Source: Myxococcales bacterium (GTDB lineage Bacteria; Myxococcota_A; UBA9160; SMWR01). Taken from it: 18,160 nucleotides of DNA. Below, in pieces: positions 1 to 7,351 of this stretch (positions are counted from its first letter, which is position 1; the number at the start of each line of letters is the position of its first letter). Under the pieces are notes generated by a model, which was given only the letters and a program-made list of their open reading frames with translations, did not search any database and had not been told where the DNA came from. The stretch lies in the NCBI GenBank assembly GCA_022572485.1, contig JACZVU010000038.1:1-18160 (forward strand). The letters are read 5' to 3'. The position numbers and the translations under genes were made by a program.

Positions 1-76
1 CGGGGTTTTGGCAACTACCAAGAATTCGGCTGCTTCCGGAGAACGAAGCCTGAATTCCCGCAAAGGCGAGCCATGA
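1..76 (+). other. Possible 3' tail of an upstream gene
   Basis: Two readings are open from the left edge. Frame 2 ends at a TGA at 74-76 that overlaps the gmd ATG as ATGA, the coupling style used repeatedly in this window. Frame 3 ends at a TGA at 51-53 and reads GFWQLPRIRLLPENEA. Third-position GC does not separate them (about half in both). The gmd frame is also open to the edge, but its usual N-terminus begins at 73. The upstream product cannot be identified. Confidence 0.3.
22..57 (+). repeat. Imperfect inverted repeat upstream of gmd
   Basis: GAATTC at 22-27 can pair with GAATTC at 52-57, and GCTTC at 32-36 with GAAGC at 45-49 around an 8-base loop, giving about 11 pairs with an internal bulge. 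No T-run follows, so it is not an obvious intrinsic terminator. It may fall inside the tail of the upstream gene, in which case it may mean nothing. Confidence 0.25.
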
Positions 77-1074
77 CGTCCAAGCGCGCATTGATTACCG
101 GCGTGACGGGGCAAGATGGCTCATACCTGGCAGAGCTCCTCCTCGCCAAGGGTTACGAGGTTCACGGAGTGGTGCGGCGGTCGAGCACCGAAGCCTTCGA
201 GCGCATTGCCCATCTCCGTGCGCGGATCCAGCTCCATCAGGCGGACCTCCTGGATCAGAGTTCACTGGTAAGCGCGGTTCGCTCGGCTAGACCCGATGAA
301 GTGTACAATCTCGCCGCTCAATCTTTTGTCCCGACGAGTTGGGTGCAGCCTTCGCTCACCGGAGAGTTCACCGCAATTGGTGTCACGCGCATGCTCGATG
401 CCATTCGACTCGTCGACCCCGAGATCCGCTTCTATCAAGCGTCGAGTTCGGAGATGTTCGGGAAAGCGCGCGAGGTGCCCCAAAACGAGGGGACGGCTTT
501 TTATCCGCGTAGTCCATATGCGGTCGCGAAGGCATACGGCCATTGGATCACCGTCAATTATCGCGAAAGTTACGGCCTGTTCGCCGTATCCGGGATTCTG
601 TTCAATCACGAGTCGCCGAGGCGCGGCCGCGAATTTGTCACGCGAAAGATCTCTGAGGGAGTCGCCCGGATCAAACTTGGCCTGGATGACGAGTTGCTCC
701 TGGGAAACCTCGAAGCGAGAAGAGATTGGGGCTATGCGCCGGAGTACGTCGACGCGATTTGGCGTATGTTGCAGGAGCGCGATCCGGTCGACTACGTGAT
801 CGGCACGGGCGTGCAGCACACCGTGCAGCAGTGTGTCGACACCGCGTTTCGCCACGTGGGTCTCGATCCCAGCGATTTCGTTCGAGTCGATCCAGATCTG
901 ATCCGGCCTGCCGAAGTCGATCTCCTGCTCGCGGATGTGACCAAGGCGCGCGAAGCGCTGGGGTGGAGAGCCGAAACGAGTTTCGAGCAGCTCGTCGGCA
1001 TCATGGTCGAGGCGGATCTGGAGCGACAAGAGCGATCCAGTGGGCGACGGCGCGGCCAGGGAGCGTCGCGATGA
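73..1074 (+). CDS. gmd: GDP-mannose 4,6-dehydratase
   Basis: Converts GDP-D-mannose to GDP-4-keto-6-deoxy-D-mannose, the branch point to GDP-rhamnose, GDP-fucose and related sugars; a cytoplasmic NADP-dependent extended SDR. Family signatures visible are the nucleotide-binding GVTGQDG at residues 10-16 with VVRRSS at 33-38, SSSEMFG at 124-130, the catalytic Y149-x3-K153, the GMD signature around LFNHESPRRGREF (176-188) and GNLEARRDWGYAPEYV (211-226). Its 333 residues match the shorter bacterial GMDs; E. coli Gmd is about 40 residues longer. The ATG at 73 follows AAAGG at 62-66 with 6-base spacing. Its stop overlaps the next start as ATGA. The ManC encoded at 4310 would supply its substrate. 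The reductase that completes a 6-deoxyhexose (RMD or Fcl type) is not evident in the window. Confidence 0.95.
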   Translation: MTSKRALITGVTGQDGSYLAELLLAKGYEVHGVVRRSSTEAFERIAHLRARIQLHQADLLDQSSLVSAVRSARPDEVYNLAAQSFVPTSWVQPSLTGEFTAIGVTRMLDAIRLVDPEIRFYQASSSEMFGKAREVPQNEGTAFYPRSPYAVAKAYGHWITVNYRESYGLFAVSGILFNHESPRRGREFVTRKISEGVARIKLGLDDELLLGNLEARRDWGYAPEYVDAIWRMLQERDPVDYVIGTGVQHTVQQCVDTAFRHVGLDPSDFVRVDPDLIRPAEVDLLLADVTKAREALGWRAETSFEQLVGIMVEADLERQERSSGRRRGQGASR

Positions 1075-2030
1075 GCCGGCCCGAGCGGATTCTCGTGACG
1101 GGCGCGGCGGGCTTCCTCGGTTCCACCCTGGTCGACCGGCTCCTCGTGGAGGGTCGCGAGGTGGTGGGCCTCGATTCTTTCGATTCGTTCTACCCCGAGG
1201 ACCAAAAGCAGCGAAATCTCGCTTCGGCCCTGGGGGCCGCTACGTTCCAGCTCGTGCGGGGCGACATCCGAAACGCGGACACCGTCGCGTCGCTGTTCAG
1301 TGCGACGCGCTTCGACTCGGTTGTACACCTCGCCGCGCTTGCCGGTGTTCGTCCGAGTCTCGAGCGTCCGGCTGTCTACGCTGACGTCAACGTTCATGGA
1401 ACCAGCGTCGTGCTCGAGGCGGCTGTAAATCACGGAAACCCTCGCGTGGTCTTTGCCTCGTCGTCTTCGGTCTACGGCGAGAGAGAGGACGGACCCTTTC
1501 GCGAAACCGATCCCGTCGAACGCCCGATATCGCCTTACGCGGCGACCAAGCGAGCGGGTGAACTCGTCGCACATGCCTTCCACCACGCCCACGACCTTTC
1601 GGTTACGTGTGCGCGAATTTTCACCGCCTATGGCCCCCGTCAAAGACCGGACCTCGCGATTCGAAAATTTGCGGAGCGAATGCTCGAGGGGGTGCCGATT
1701 CCGGTCTTCGGAGACGGACATAGTCTGCGTGACTTCACCTACGTCGATGATCTCGTTGACGGCCTCGTGAAAGCGATCGATCGAGATCTGGGTTTCGCGA
1801 TCTTGAACTTCGGTGCCGAAAGGAAAGTTACGGTGCTCGAAGTCATTGAACTGCTCGAAAAGACCCTGAAGGTTTCCGCAGAGATCGAATGGCTTCCAGC
1901 CCAGATTGGAGATGTTCGCCGCACCTGGTCGGACACCCGTGCGGCTCGCGAAGCTCTCGGGTTCGAAGCGAAGGTTTCACTCGAGGAGGGGATCGCGCGC
2001 TTTGCTGATTGGCTCGGGAATCGCGAATGA
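1071..2030 (+). CDS. NAD-dependent SDR epimerase, UDP-glucuronate 4-epimerase-like
   Basis: A 319-residue extended SDR, probably interconverting a UDP-hexuronate or UDP-hexose at C4. Visible features are the Rossmann motif GAAGFLG (11-17), SSSSVYG (130-136), catalytic Y156-x3-K160 and LRDFTYVDD (219-227). The N-terminal LDSFDSFYPEDQKQRNL and the YAATKRAGELVAHAFHH and FTAYGPRQRPD segments are typical of the UDP-GlcA 4-epimerase branch, and UDP-GlcA would come from the dehydrogenase encoded at 3000. The reading frame is open far upstream, to 726, but homology starts at the ATG at 1071, which overlaps the gmd stop. It also overlaps the next start as ATGA. Substrate is inferred; UDP-glucose 4-epimerase or another SDR activity, including a 4-keto-reductase, cannot be excluded. 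Confidence 0.85.
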   Translation: MSRPERILVTGAAGFLGSTLVDRLLVEGREVVGLDSFDSFYPEDQKQRNLASALGAATFQLVRGDIRNADTVASLFSATRFDSVVHLAALAGVRPSLERPAVYADVNVHGTSVVLEAAVNHGNPRVVFASSSSVYGEREDGPFRETDPVERPISPYAATKRAGELVAHAFHHAHDLSVTCARIFTAYGPRQRPDLAIRKFAERMLEGVPIPVFGDGHSLRDFTYVDDLVDGLVKAIDRDLGFAILNFGAERKVTVLEVIELLEKTLKVSAEIEWLPAQIGDVRRTWSDTRAAREALGFEAKVSLEEGIARFADWLGNRE

Positions 2031-2974
2031 GTGTGAATTCGAAGGGGCGCCTCGCTCTCGTGACCGGTGGCGCCGGATTCATCGGTGGCCATCTGGTGGA
2101 GGGGTTGCTAGAGGCGGACTGGTCGGTTCGTGTCATCGACGATCTGTCGACGGGATCCGAGCGGAATTTGGCGCACGTGATGGACCGGATCGAATTTACT
2201 CGCGGCGATATCCGCGATGCCGATGCACTGGAGCGCGTCATGGATGGAGTCGAGGTGGTCTTTCATCAGGCCGCCATGGCGTCCGTGCCGCGGAGTGTTG
2301 CAATGCCGCTGTTGACCAACAGTATCAATATCGATGGAACGCTGCTGGTGTTGGAGACCGCCCGGCAATCCGGCGTTCGCCGCGTCGTGTATGCCGCTTC
2401 GTCGTCTGCTTATGGGAACACCGAGGTGTTGCCGAAGGTCGAAACCCTGCCCGCGGCCCCGCTGTCTCCCTACGCGTTGCAGAAGTACACCGGTGAGGTG
2501 TACTGCCGCCTCTACAGCGAACTCTACGGCCTCGAGACCGTGTCGCTGCGTTATTTCAACATCTTTGGTCCGAGGCAAGACCCCAGCAGCGACTACGCGG
2601 CGGTGATTCCGTGCTTTGTCACAGCAGCACTCACGAACAGACCGCCCGTGATCTACGGCGATGGTGATCAGACCCGCGACTTCACCTACGTAGCCAATGC
2701 CGTCCAGGCGAATCTGCTCGCTGCCGATGCGGATCGTGCTTCTGGTTCTGTGATCAACATCGCCGCGGGAAAACGCACGTCACTCAATGATCTCTGGCAG
2801 AATATTCGGGAAATCGCCGATACCGATGTCGAAGCGCGGTATGCAGCCCCCCGAGAGGGTGATGTCCGGGACAGTCTCGCGGATCTGACGCTTGCTTCGG
2901 ATCTGTTGGGTTACGAGCCTGGCATCGATCTCGATGCGGGCCTGGGTCAAACGATCGCGAATTCTCGCTCGTAG
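2027..2974 (+). CDS. WbpP-like UDP-N-acetylglucosamine 4-epimerase
   Basis: A 315-residue extended SDR, likely interconverting UDP-GlcNAc and UDP-GalNAc (or the matching uronic acids). It carries GGAGFIG at 14-20, AASSSAYG at 123-130 and Y149-x3-K153. The stretches ASVPRSV, LPKVE, LRYFNIFGPRQDP, YAAVIP and GDVRDS follow Pseudomonas WbpP closely, which distinguishes it from the neighbouring epimerase. The ATG at 2027 overlaps the preceding stop; a TTG six codons upstream is possible but less convincing. The TAG stop is 25 bases before ugd. Family assignment is good; the acetylated versus non-acetylated substrate preference is inferred from WbpP similarity only. Confidence 0.85.
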   Translation: MSVNSKGRLALVTGGAGFIGGHLVEGLLEADWSVRVIDDLSTGSERNLAHVMDRIEFTRGDIRDADALERVMDGVEVVFHQAAMASVPRSVAMPLLTNSINIDGTLLVLETARQSGVRRVVYAASSSAYGNTEVLPKVETLPAAPLSPYALQKYTGEVYCRLYSELYGLETVSLRYFNIFGPRQDPSSDYAAVIPCFVTAALTNRPPVIYGDGDQTRDFTYVANAVQANLLAADADRASGSVINIAAGKRTSLNDLWQNIREIADTDVEARYAAPREGDVRDSLADLTLASDLLGYEPGIDLDAGLGQTIANSRS

Positions 2975-2999
2975 AACGCTCGCGAACGGAGTTGGAACG

Positions 3000-4310
3000 A
3001 TGAATGTTTGCATGATCGGAACGGGCTACGTCGGGTTGGTAAGCGGCGCGTGTTTTGCGGAATTCGGTGTGCAGGTGGTCTGTGCGGACAACGACGCTGC
3101 GAAGGTCGCCGCCCTTCAGAGCGGTACCATCCCGATCTATGAACCAGGCCTCGAAGGGCTCGTCGAGCGCAATGTTCGCCAGGGGCGGCTCTCGTTTACC
3201 ACCGATACCGCCGAGGCCATAAGGTCTTCCCTTGTGGTATTCATCGCTGTTGCGACGCCGTCTCGCCCGGACGACTCGACGGATCTGACGATGGTCGAGG
3301 CCGTGGCTCGTGAAATCGGCCGCTCGCTGGACGGCTACAAGGTGGTCGTCATCAAGAGTACGGTCCCGGTCGGAACTTCCGCAAAGGTGGGGGGTTGGAT
3401 CGAAGAAGAGCTCGCTGCGGCCGGACGCGAAGTGAGATTCAGCATCGCGTCGAACCCCGAGTTTCTTCGCGAGGGTGCAGCGATCGGAGACTTCATGCGA
3501 CCGGACCGCGTCGTGATCGGCACAGAAGACGCCGAGGCTACCGCGATCCTGAACGATCTCTACCGGCCGCTCTATTTGATCGAAGCTCCCGTACTGATGA
3601 CGGATATTCCGACGGCAGAGTTGACGAAGTACGCCGCAAACGCTTTTCTCGCGACGAAGATCTCCTTCATCAACGAAATGGCGAATCTCTGTGAGAAGGT
3701 CGGAGCCGACGTTCACTCGATCGCGCGCGGAATCGGGCTCGATCGGCGGATCGGCCCGAAGTTCCTTCACGCGGGTCCGGGCTTTGGGGGTTCGTGTTTT
3801 CCGAAGGACACCCGATCGATTGCGCACTTCGCGCGCGAGGTTGGTCAGGAACTCGAGATCATCGAGAGTGTAATTCGCGTCAACGAGCGCCAGCGCGAAC
3901 GGATGGTCGAAAAGATCGTCGGGGCTCTCGATGGTGAGATCGAGGGGCGAACCATCGGGGTCCTGGGCCTCTCTTTCAAGCCCGAGACCGATGACATGCG
4001 CGACGCGCCGTCCTTGGACATCATTCGCGGGCTCGAAAAAAGAGGTGCGCGGATTCGCGCCTATGACCCTCAGGCGATGCGGGAAGCTTTGAAGATCCTC
4101 CCCGACCTCACCACTTGCGAGAACGCTTACGAGGCGTGCAGTGGGGCGGACGCACTCGTGCTGATCACAGAGTGGAATCAGTTCCGGATGTTGGATCTCG
4201 CGCGCGTCAAGTCGCTCTTGCGACAGCCGGTGATCGTCGATCTGCGGAATATCTACGAGCCTGGACTCATGCATGAGGCCGGCTTCCGCTACTTCTGCGT
4301 GGGCCGCTGA
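3000..4310 (+). CDS. ugd: UDP-glucose 6-dehydrogenase
   Basis: Oxidises UDP-glucose to UDP-glucuronate with two NAD+; cytoplasmic, supplying acidic sugars for surface polysaccharide. At 436 residues it has the usual length. The N-terminal NAD-binding motif is GTGYVGL (7-13); the substrate-binding NPEFLREG (152-159), K210 and N214 are present; the catalytic cysteine is C266 in GFGGSCFPKD; the C-terminal UDP-binding domain has LGLSFKPETDDMR. The reading frame stays open upstream of the real start, but homology begins at the ATG at 3000, preceded by GGAG at 2988-2991. The stop and the next start share a base in TGATG. Its product is the likely substrate of the epimerase encoded at 1071. Confidence 0.95.
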   Translation: MNVCMIGTGYVGLVSGACFAEFGVQVVCADNDAAKVAALQSGTIPIYEPGLEGLVERNVRQGRLSFTTDTAEAIRSSLVVFIAVATPSRPDDSTDLTMVEAVAREIGRSLDGYKVVVIKSTVPVGTSAKVGGWIEEELAAAGREVRFSIASNPEFLREGAAIGDFMRPDRVVIGTEDAEATAILNDLYRPLYLIEAPVLMTDIPTAELTKYAANAFLATKISFINEMANLCEKVGADVHSIARGIGLDRRIGPKFLHAGPGFGGSCFPKDTRSIAHFAREVGQELEIIESVIRVNERQRERMVEKIVGALDGEIEGRTIGVLGLSFKPETDDMRDAPSLDIIRGLEKRGARIRAYDPQAMREALKILPDLTTCENAYEACSGADALVLITEWNQFRMLDLARVKSLLRQPVIVDLRNIYEPGLMHEAGFRYFCVGR

Positions 4311-5395
4311 TGGCGAGACTCGAAGACTCGCTCCACGCGGTGATCCTTGCCGGTGGTGCAGGTGAGCGATTCTGGCCGGCATCGCGCCAGGCAATGCCGA
4401 AGCCCTTTCTGAAAGTCATCGACGGCCAGAGCCTGCTGGCGTCCACGCTGTCTCGGACGCGTCGCGTTGCGGATGCCGAGCGCATCTGGGTCGTGGCGGG
4501 CCGTGAGCACGCGAAGGCCGTACGGGCCGAAACCGGACTTCCAGCCCGTCGGGTACTCGTGGAGCCGATGCGTCGTAACACCGCGATGGCGATCGCCTAC
4601 GCGGCCGTCCGGATCCGATCTGAAGACCCCGATGCGGTCATGGTGGTGCTGCCCGCGGATCATGTGATTCCGGATGGGCGTGCCTTTCGGATGGCGATTC
4701 GCAAGGCCGCTCGCGCCGCGTTCAAGGCGGACGTGCTCGTCACGCTGGGCGTAGAGCCGAAGCGACCCGATACCGGTCTGGGCTACATCCAGCGCGGTCT
4801 CGCCGTGGGCCCGAAAGCGCCGGGTCTTTACCGGGTGCGGCGTTTTGTCGAGAAGCCCGACGAGAAGAGCGCACGGCGCTACGTTAAGCGCGGAGATTAC
4901 CTCTGGAATGCTGGCATCTTCACATGGTCGGTGCGCGCGATTCTCGATGAACTCGAGGCCCATGCGCCGGACCTCCACCGCTTGTGGGGCCCGATGCTCG
5001 GCTCGCGGCGACGGCCAACCGCTGAACAGCTGCGCCGGATCTACCGCCGCGCGCCGTCCATCTCGATCGACGTTGCTGTCCTCGAGCGCAGCCGCCGGGT
5101 CTGGACGCTGCCGGTTCGCTTTCACTGGAACGATGTCGGCACCTGGGCGTCTCTCGCGGAGGAATTGGGTGTGAGGCTTGGGCGCTCCAGGTCCGTCGCG
5201 GGCCCGTTGGTCGAATGCGACTCGGGAGCGAATCTCGTTTGGAGCGAGGATCGCACGATTGCTCTTCTGGGAGTCGATGGGCTCGCGGTGATCGATACCC
5301 CAGACGCTCTGCTCGTCGCACGCCTCGAGCAGAGTTCGGACGTGCGAAAGGTGGTGGCTCGGTTGAAGTCGATCGGTCGAAGCGAAATCACGTGA
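4310..5395 (+). CDS. manC: Mannose-1-phosphate guanylyltransferase (single-domain)
   Basis: Makes GDP-mannose from mannose-1-phosphate and GTP, feeding the GMD encoded at 73. The nucleotidyltransferase signature is LAGGAGERFWPASR (13-26), with the usual T of GGxGTR replaced by E. Also present are the PKPFL segment around K31, EPMRRNT (85-91), PADH (115-118), TGLGYI (155-160), FVEKP (179-183), WNAGIF (199-204) and FHWNDVGTW further on. At 361 residues it has only the pyrophosphorylase domain; the phosphomannose isomerase domain of bifunctional ManC/AlgA enzymes is absent, so isomerase must be encoded elsewhere. It starts at the ATG overlapping the ugd stop and closes the sugar-nucleotide operon. 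Confidence 0.93.
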   Translation: MARLEDSLHAVILAGGAGERFWPASRQAMPKPFLKVIDGQSLLASTLSRTRRVADAERIWVVAGREHAKAVRAETGLPARRVLVEPMRRNTAMAIAYAAVRIRSEDPDAVMVVLPADHVIPDGRAFRMAIRKAARAAFKADVLVTLGVEPKRPDTGLGYIQRGLAVGPKAPGLYRVRRFVEKPDEKSARRYVKRGDYLWNAGIFTWSVRAILDELEAHAPDLHRLWGPMLGSRRRPTAEQLRRIYRRAPSISIDVAVLERSRRVWTLPVRFHWNDVGTWASLAEELGVRLGRSRSVAGPLVECDSGANLVWSEDRTIALLGVDGLAVIDTPDALLVARLEQSSDVRKVVARLKSIGRSEIT

Positions 5396-5428
5396 GTGCG
5401 CCGGACCGGGAGGTCGATAGCAGCTGCC

Positions 5429-6100
5429 ATGGCTCAATCCCACAAACCTGAAGCGATCGCGTCACTGCGCACGATTCCGATATTCTCCGACGTATCGACC
5501 GAGGTTCTCGAGTCGATCGCATCGCTGTTGATCGAGCGCAGATTCCCGAAACACAAGACGATTGTCGAAGAGGGAGCACCCGGCGACTACTTGTACATCA
5601 TCGTCGAAGGGCACGTGAAGGTCACCAAGCTCTCCGGTGATGGGCGCGAGAAGATTCTGGAGCTGCTTGAAGTCGGTGATTTTTTCGGCGAGATGTCTCT
5701 ATTTGACAAGGCGCCCCGCTCGGCCAGCGTGAAGGGGTTGTCTCCGGTTCGCATCCTGGCCCTCGCGCGAAACGACTTCCTGCGCCTCCTCGCCCGCAGT
5801 CCTGATCTTGCTCTTTCCGTAATCCAGGAGCTGACGCGCCGGCTTCGACAGGTCGACGAGCAGGCGAGTTCGCTTTCTTTTCAGCGTGTTAAGGAACGCA
5901 CGATGGGGTTACTGGTTCGCCTGGCTCGAGAAGATCCGGGCCAGGCGAATCGCCGTAGAACCCCAGTGCTCACCCACCAGCAGATCGCCGACATGATCGG
6001 AACCTCCCGAGAGACCGTTACCCGCGCCATCAAGGGCCTCAAGGCACAGGGCTGGCTCGAACAGGACGGTAAGCACTACCTCGTCCCAGCAGCGGATTGA
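5429..6100 (+). CDS. Crp/Fnr-family transcriptional regulator
   Basis: A 223-residue regulator with an N-terminal cyclic-nucleotide-binding barrel (about 15-130), a long dimerisation helix (about 130-155) and a C-terminal winged helix. The phosphate-binding cassette reads DFFGEMSLFDKAPRSASV (84-101), keeping the Arg-Ser pair that contacts cyclic nucleotide in CRP, so a nucleotide ligand is plausible. No Fnr-type N-terminal cysteine cluster is present. The recognition helix region is LTHQQIADMIGTSRETVTRA (181-200), close to CRP. The ATG at 5429 is preferred; GGGAGG at 5408-5413 is rather distant (15 bases) and an in-frame GTG at 5396 would add 11 residues. It begins 33 bases after manC, so it may share that transcript and control the polysaccharide genes; this is inference. 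Confidence 0.88.
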   Translation: MAQSHKPEAIASLRTIPIFSDVSTEVLESIASLLIERRFPKHKTIVEEGAPGDYLYIIVEGHVKVTKLSGDGREKILELLEVGDFFGEMSLFDKAPRSASVKGLSPVRILALARNDFLRLLARSPDLALSVIQELTRRLRQVDEQASSLSFQRVKERTMGLLVRLAREDPGQANRRRTPVLTHQQIADMIGTSRETVTRAIKGLKAQGWLEQDGKHYLVPAAD

Positions 6101-6180
6101 GCTTAGGCGTTGCCGTAGCGGGCAGGACCGCCAGGCTGTTGCGGCTTCGCCCCGGCAAAGGATTGAGGTCAGGCGTTACC
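6081..6180 (+). repeat. Pair of 34-bp direct repeats, 66 bp apart
   Basis: Copies at 6081-6114 and 6147-6180 match at 27 of 34 positions, sharing the core GGATTGAG followed three bases later by AGGCGTT. The first copy encodes the last residues of the Crp-family protein and its stop codon; the second is intergenic. The similarity runs on past 6114 and 6180 with a one-base slip to AGCG. It could be a duplicated gene end or a REP-like element; whether it recurs in the genome is unknown. Confidence 0.6.
6110..6158 (+). other. Nested hairpin between the Crp-type regulator and the kinase
   Basis: Three aligned stems can form: TTGCCG 6110-6115 with CGGCAA 6153-6158, GGGC 6120-6123 with GCCC 6149-6152, and CCGC 6128-6131 with GCGG 6141-6144, around a 9-base loop. 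That is 14 pairs with two one-sided bulges. No U-run follows, so it is not a standard terminator. It may act as an mRNA 3' end stabiliser, an attenuator or part of a REP-like unit. The pairing is seen; the function is not known. Confidence 0.5.
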
Positions 6181-6191
6181 CGAAGCGCGCC

Positions 6192-6197
6192 GATAAT
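6192..6197 (+). promoter_or_regulatory. Possible -10 box directly before the kinase GTG
   Basis: GATAAT matches five of six bases of the sigma-70 -10 consensus and lies 5 bases before the GTG at 6203, so transcription would start at or beside the start codon. No -35 hexamer is found at the proper spacing (TTGAGG at 6163-6168 is 23 bases away). Kept only as a candidate. Confidence 0.2.
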
Positions 6198-6202
6198 GGG
6201 GT

Positions 6203-7351
6203 GTGGCAAACCATCCCGATACCGCACAGTGGATTCTCACCTCGATGGCTTCCGGGGTCGTCGCGATCGACGCCCGGGGCGAGGTGGTGATGCTCAACCC
6301 CGGCGCTCAGCGCATTCTCGGCTGCCCTGAGGGAGAGCCGAGCGACGCCTTCGGAAAGCCCTGTCTCGAAGTGCTTCGTCTCCAGCCGACGGTCGCGCGG
6401 CTGCTGCTGGAGACGCTGGATGGGAGAGCCGCGTTGTCCCGCGTCGAACTCGTTCTGGAAAGCGCCCGTGGCGAGCTGGAGAGCACCATCGGTTTTACGC
6501 TGACTCCGGTGCGGAATCCCGAGGGCGAGGTCTGCGGAGCGGCGATCATTTTTCGCGACCTGACGCCTTTCGAGCGAATGGACGAGCAGAAACGGCTTCA
6601 CGAGAGGCTCGCCGCGTTGGGCCAGATGGCCGCGGGCCTCGCCCACGAGATTCGAAACCCCCTTGCGGGCATGGAGATCGTGGCCGGGTTGTTGGAGCGG
6701 CGCCTGGCCCATCGAGACGAGGAGTGCTCGCTCGTCACGCAGCTCCAGAGCGAAATTCGATCGCTCGAACGAACGGTCGAATGCTGCCTGGAGTTCGTCC
6801 GGCCGATTTCACCCGAGCGCGGCCCCGTCGATCTCGAAGACCTCGTGAATGAAGCACTCGACACCGCGCTCAAGCGGTCCTCGTTTTCCGGCGTGATCGA
6901 GCGCGTGTTCGATGAAGAGCTTCCGCAGTTGAACGCCGACGTCGATCAACTGCGAGCCGTGGTCACCAACTTGATCCTGAACGCCCTGGAGGCCATGGGC
7001 GGGGAGGGAGAAGATGGCGAGAAACGGCTCGTTCTCGGCCTGAACCACGTCGTTGTCCCGCCGGTCGAGCGACCCGTTCGCGTGGGAGCGGATGGGCGAG
7101 TGGCACCGGGCGCCGTGGCGCGCCAGGAGGTCGTCATCACCGTGTCGGATACGGGTCCCGGAGTTTCGAATGAATTGAAGGAGAAGATCTTCTACCCGTT
7201 CTTCACCACCAAACAGAGCGGGTCCGGAGTGGGCCTCGCGGCTGCGCAGAAGATCGTCGCAGGCCACGGCGGAGTGCTCGAACTCGATTCCGGGACGGGT
7301 AGGGGTTGCTCGTTCCGGGTGCATCTTCCGATCGAGGACGAGAAGCCGTGA
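6203..7351 (+). CDS. Soluble PAS-domain sensor histidine kinase, NtrB-like
   Basis: A 382-residue kinase with no membrane segment, so it senses something in the cytoplasm. The PAS domain spans about 8-120. The phosphoacceptor helix carries H148 in GLAHEIRNPLAGM. The ATPase domain has the N-box NLILNALEAM (256-265), G1 DTGPG (316-320), F-box FYPFFTTK (330-337) and G2 GSGVGLA (340-346). About 45 residues separate the N-box from the G1 strand, longer than usual for NtrB-type kinases and partly P/V/R-rich. The GTG at 6203 keeps the whole PAS N-terminus but has only a weak, very close purine run before it; an in-frame ATG at 6245 would cut into PAS. The stop overlaps the next gene's GTG, so the partner is the regulator encoded at 7348. 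Confidence 0.9.
   Translation: MANHPDTAQWILTSMASGVVAIDARGEVVMLNPGAQRILGCPEGEPSDAFGKPCLEVLRLQPTVARLLLETLDGRAALSRVELVLESARGELESTIGFTLTPVRNPEGEVCGAAIIFRDLTPFERMDEQKRLHERLAALGQMAAGLAHEIRNPLAGMEIVAGLLERRLAHRDEECSLVTQLQSEIRSLERTVECCLEFVRPISPERGPVDLEDLVNEALDTALKRSSFSGVIERVFDEELPQLNADVDQLRAVVTNLILNALEAMGGEGEDGEKRLVLGLNHVVVPPVERPVRVGADGRVAPGAVARQEVVITVSDTGPGVSNELKEKIFYPFFTTKQSGSGVGLAAAQKIVAGHGGVLELDSGTGRGCSFRVHLPIEDEKP

Noticed and set aside
2784..4394. 536-codon open frame on the minus strand opposite ugd
   Set aside because: It lies antisense to a gene with full UDP-glucose dehydrogenase motifs and shows no recognisable domain. Long antisense frames are expected in GC-rich coding DNA.
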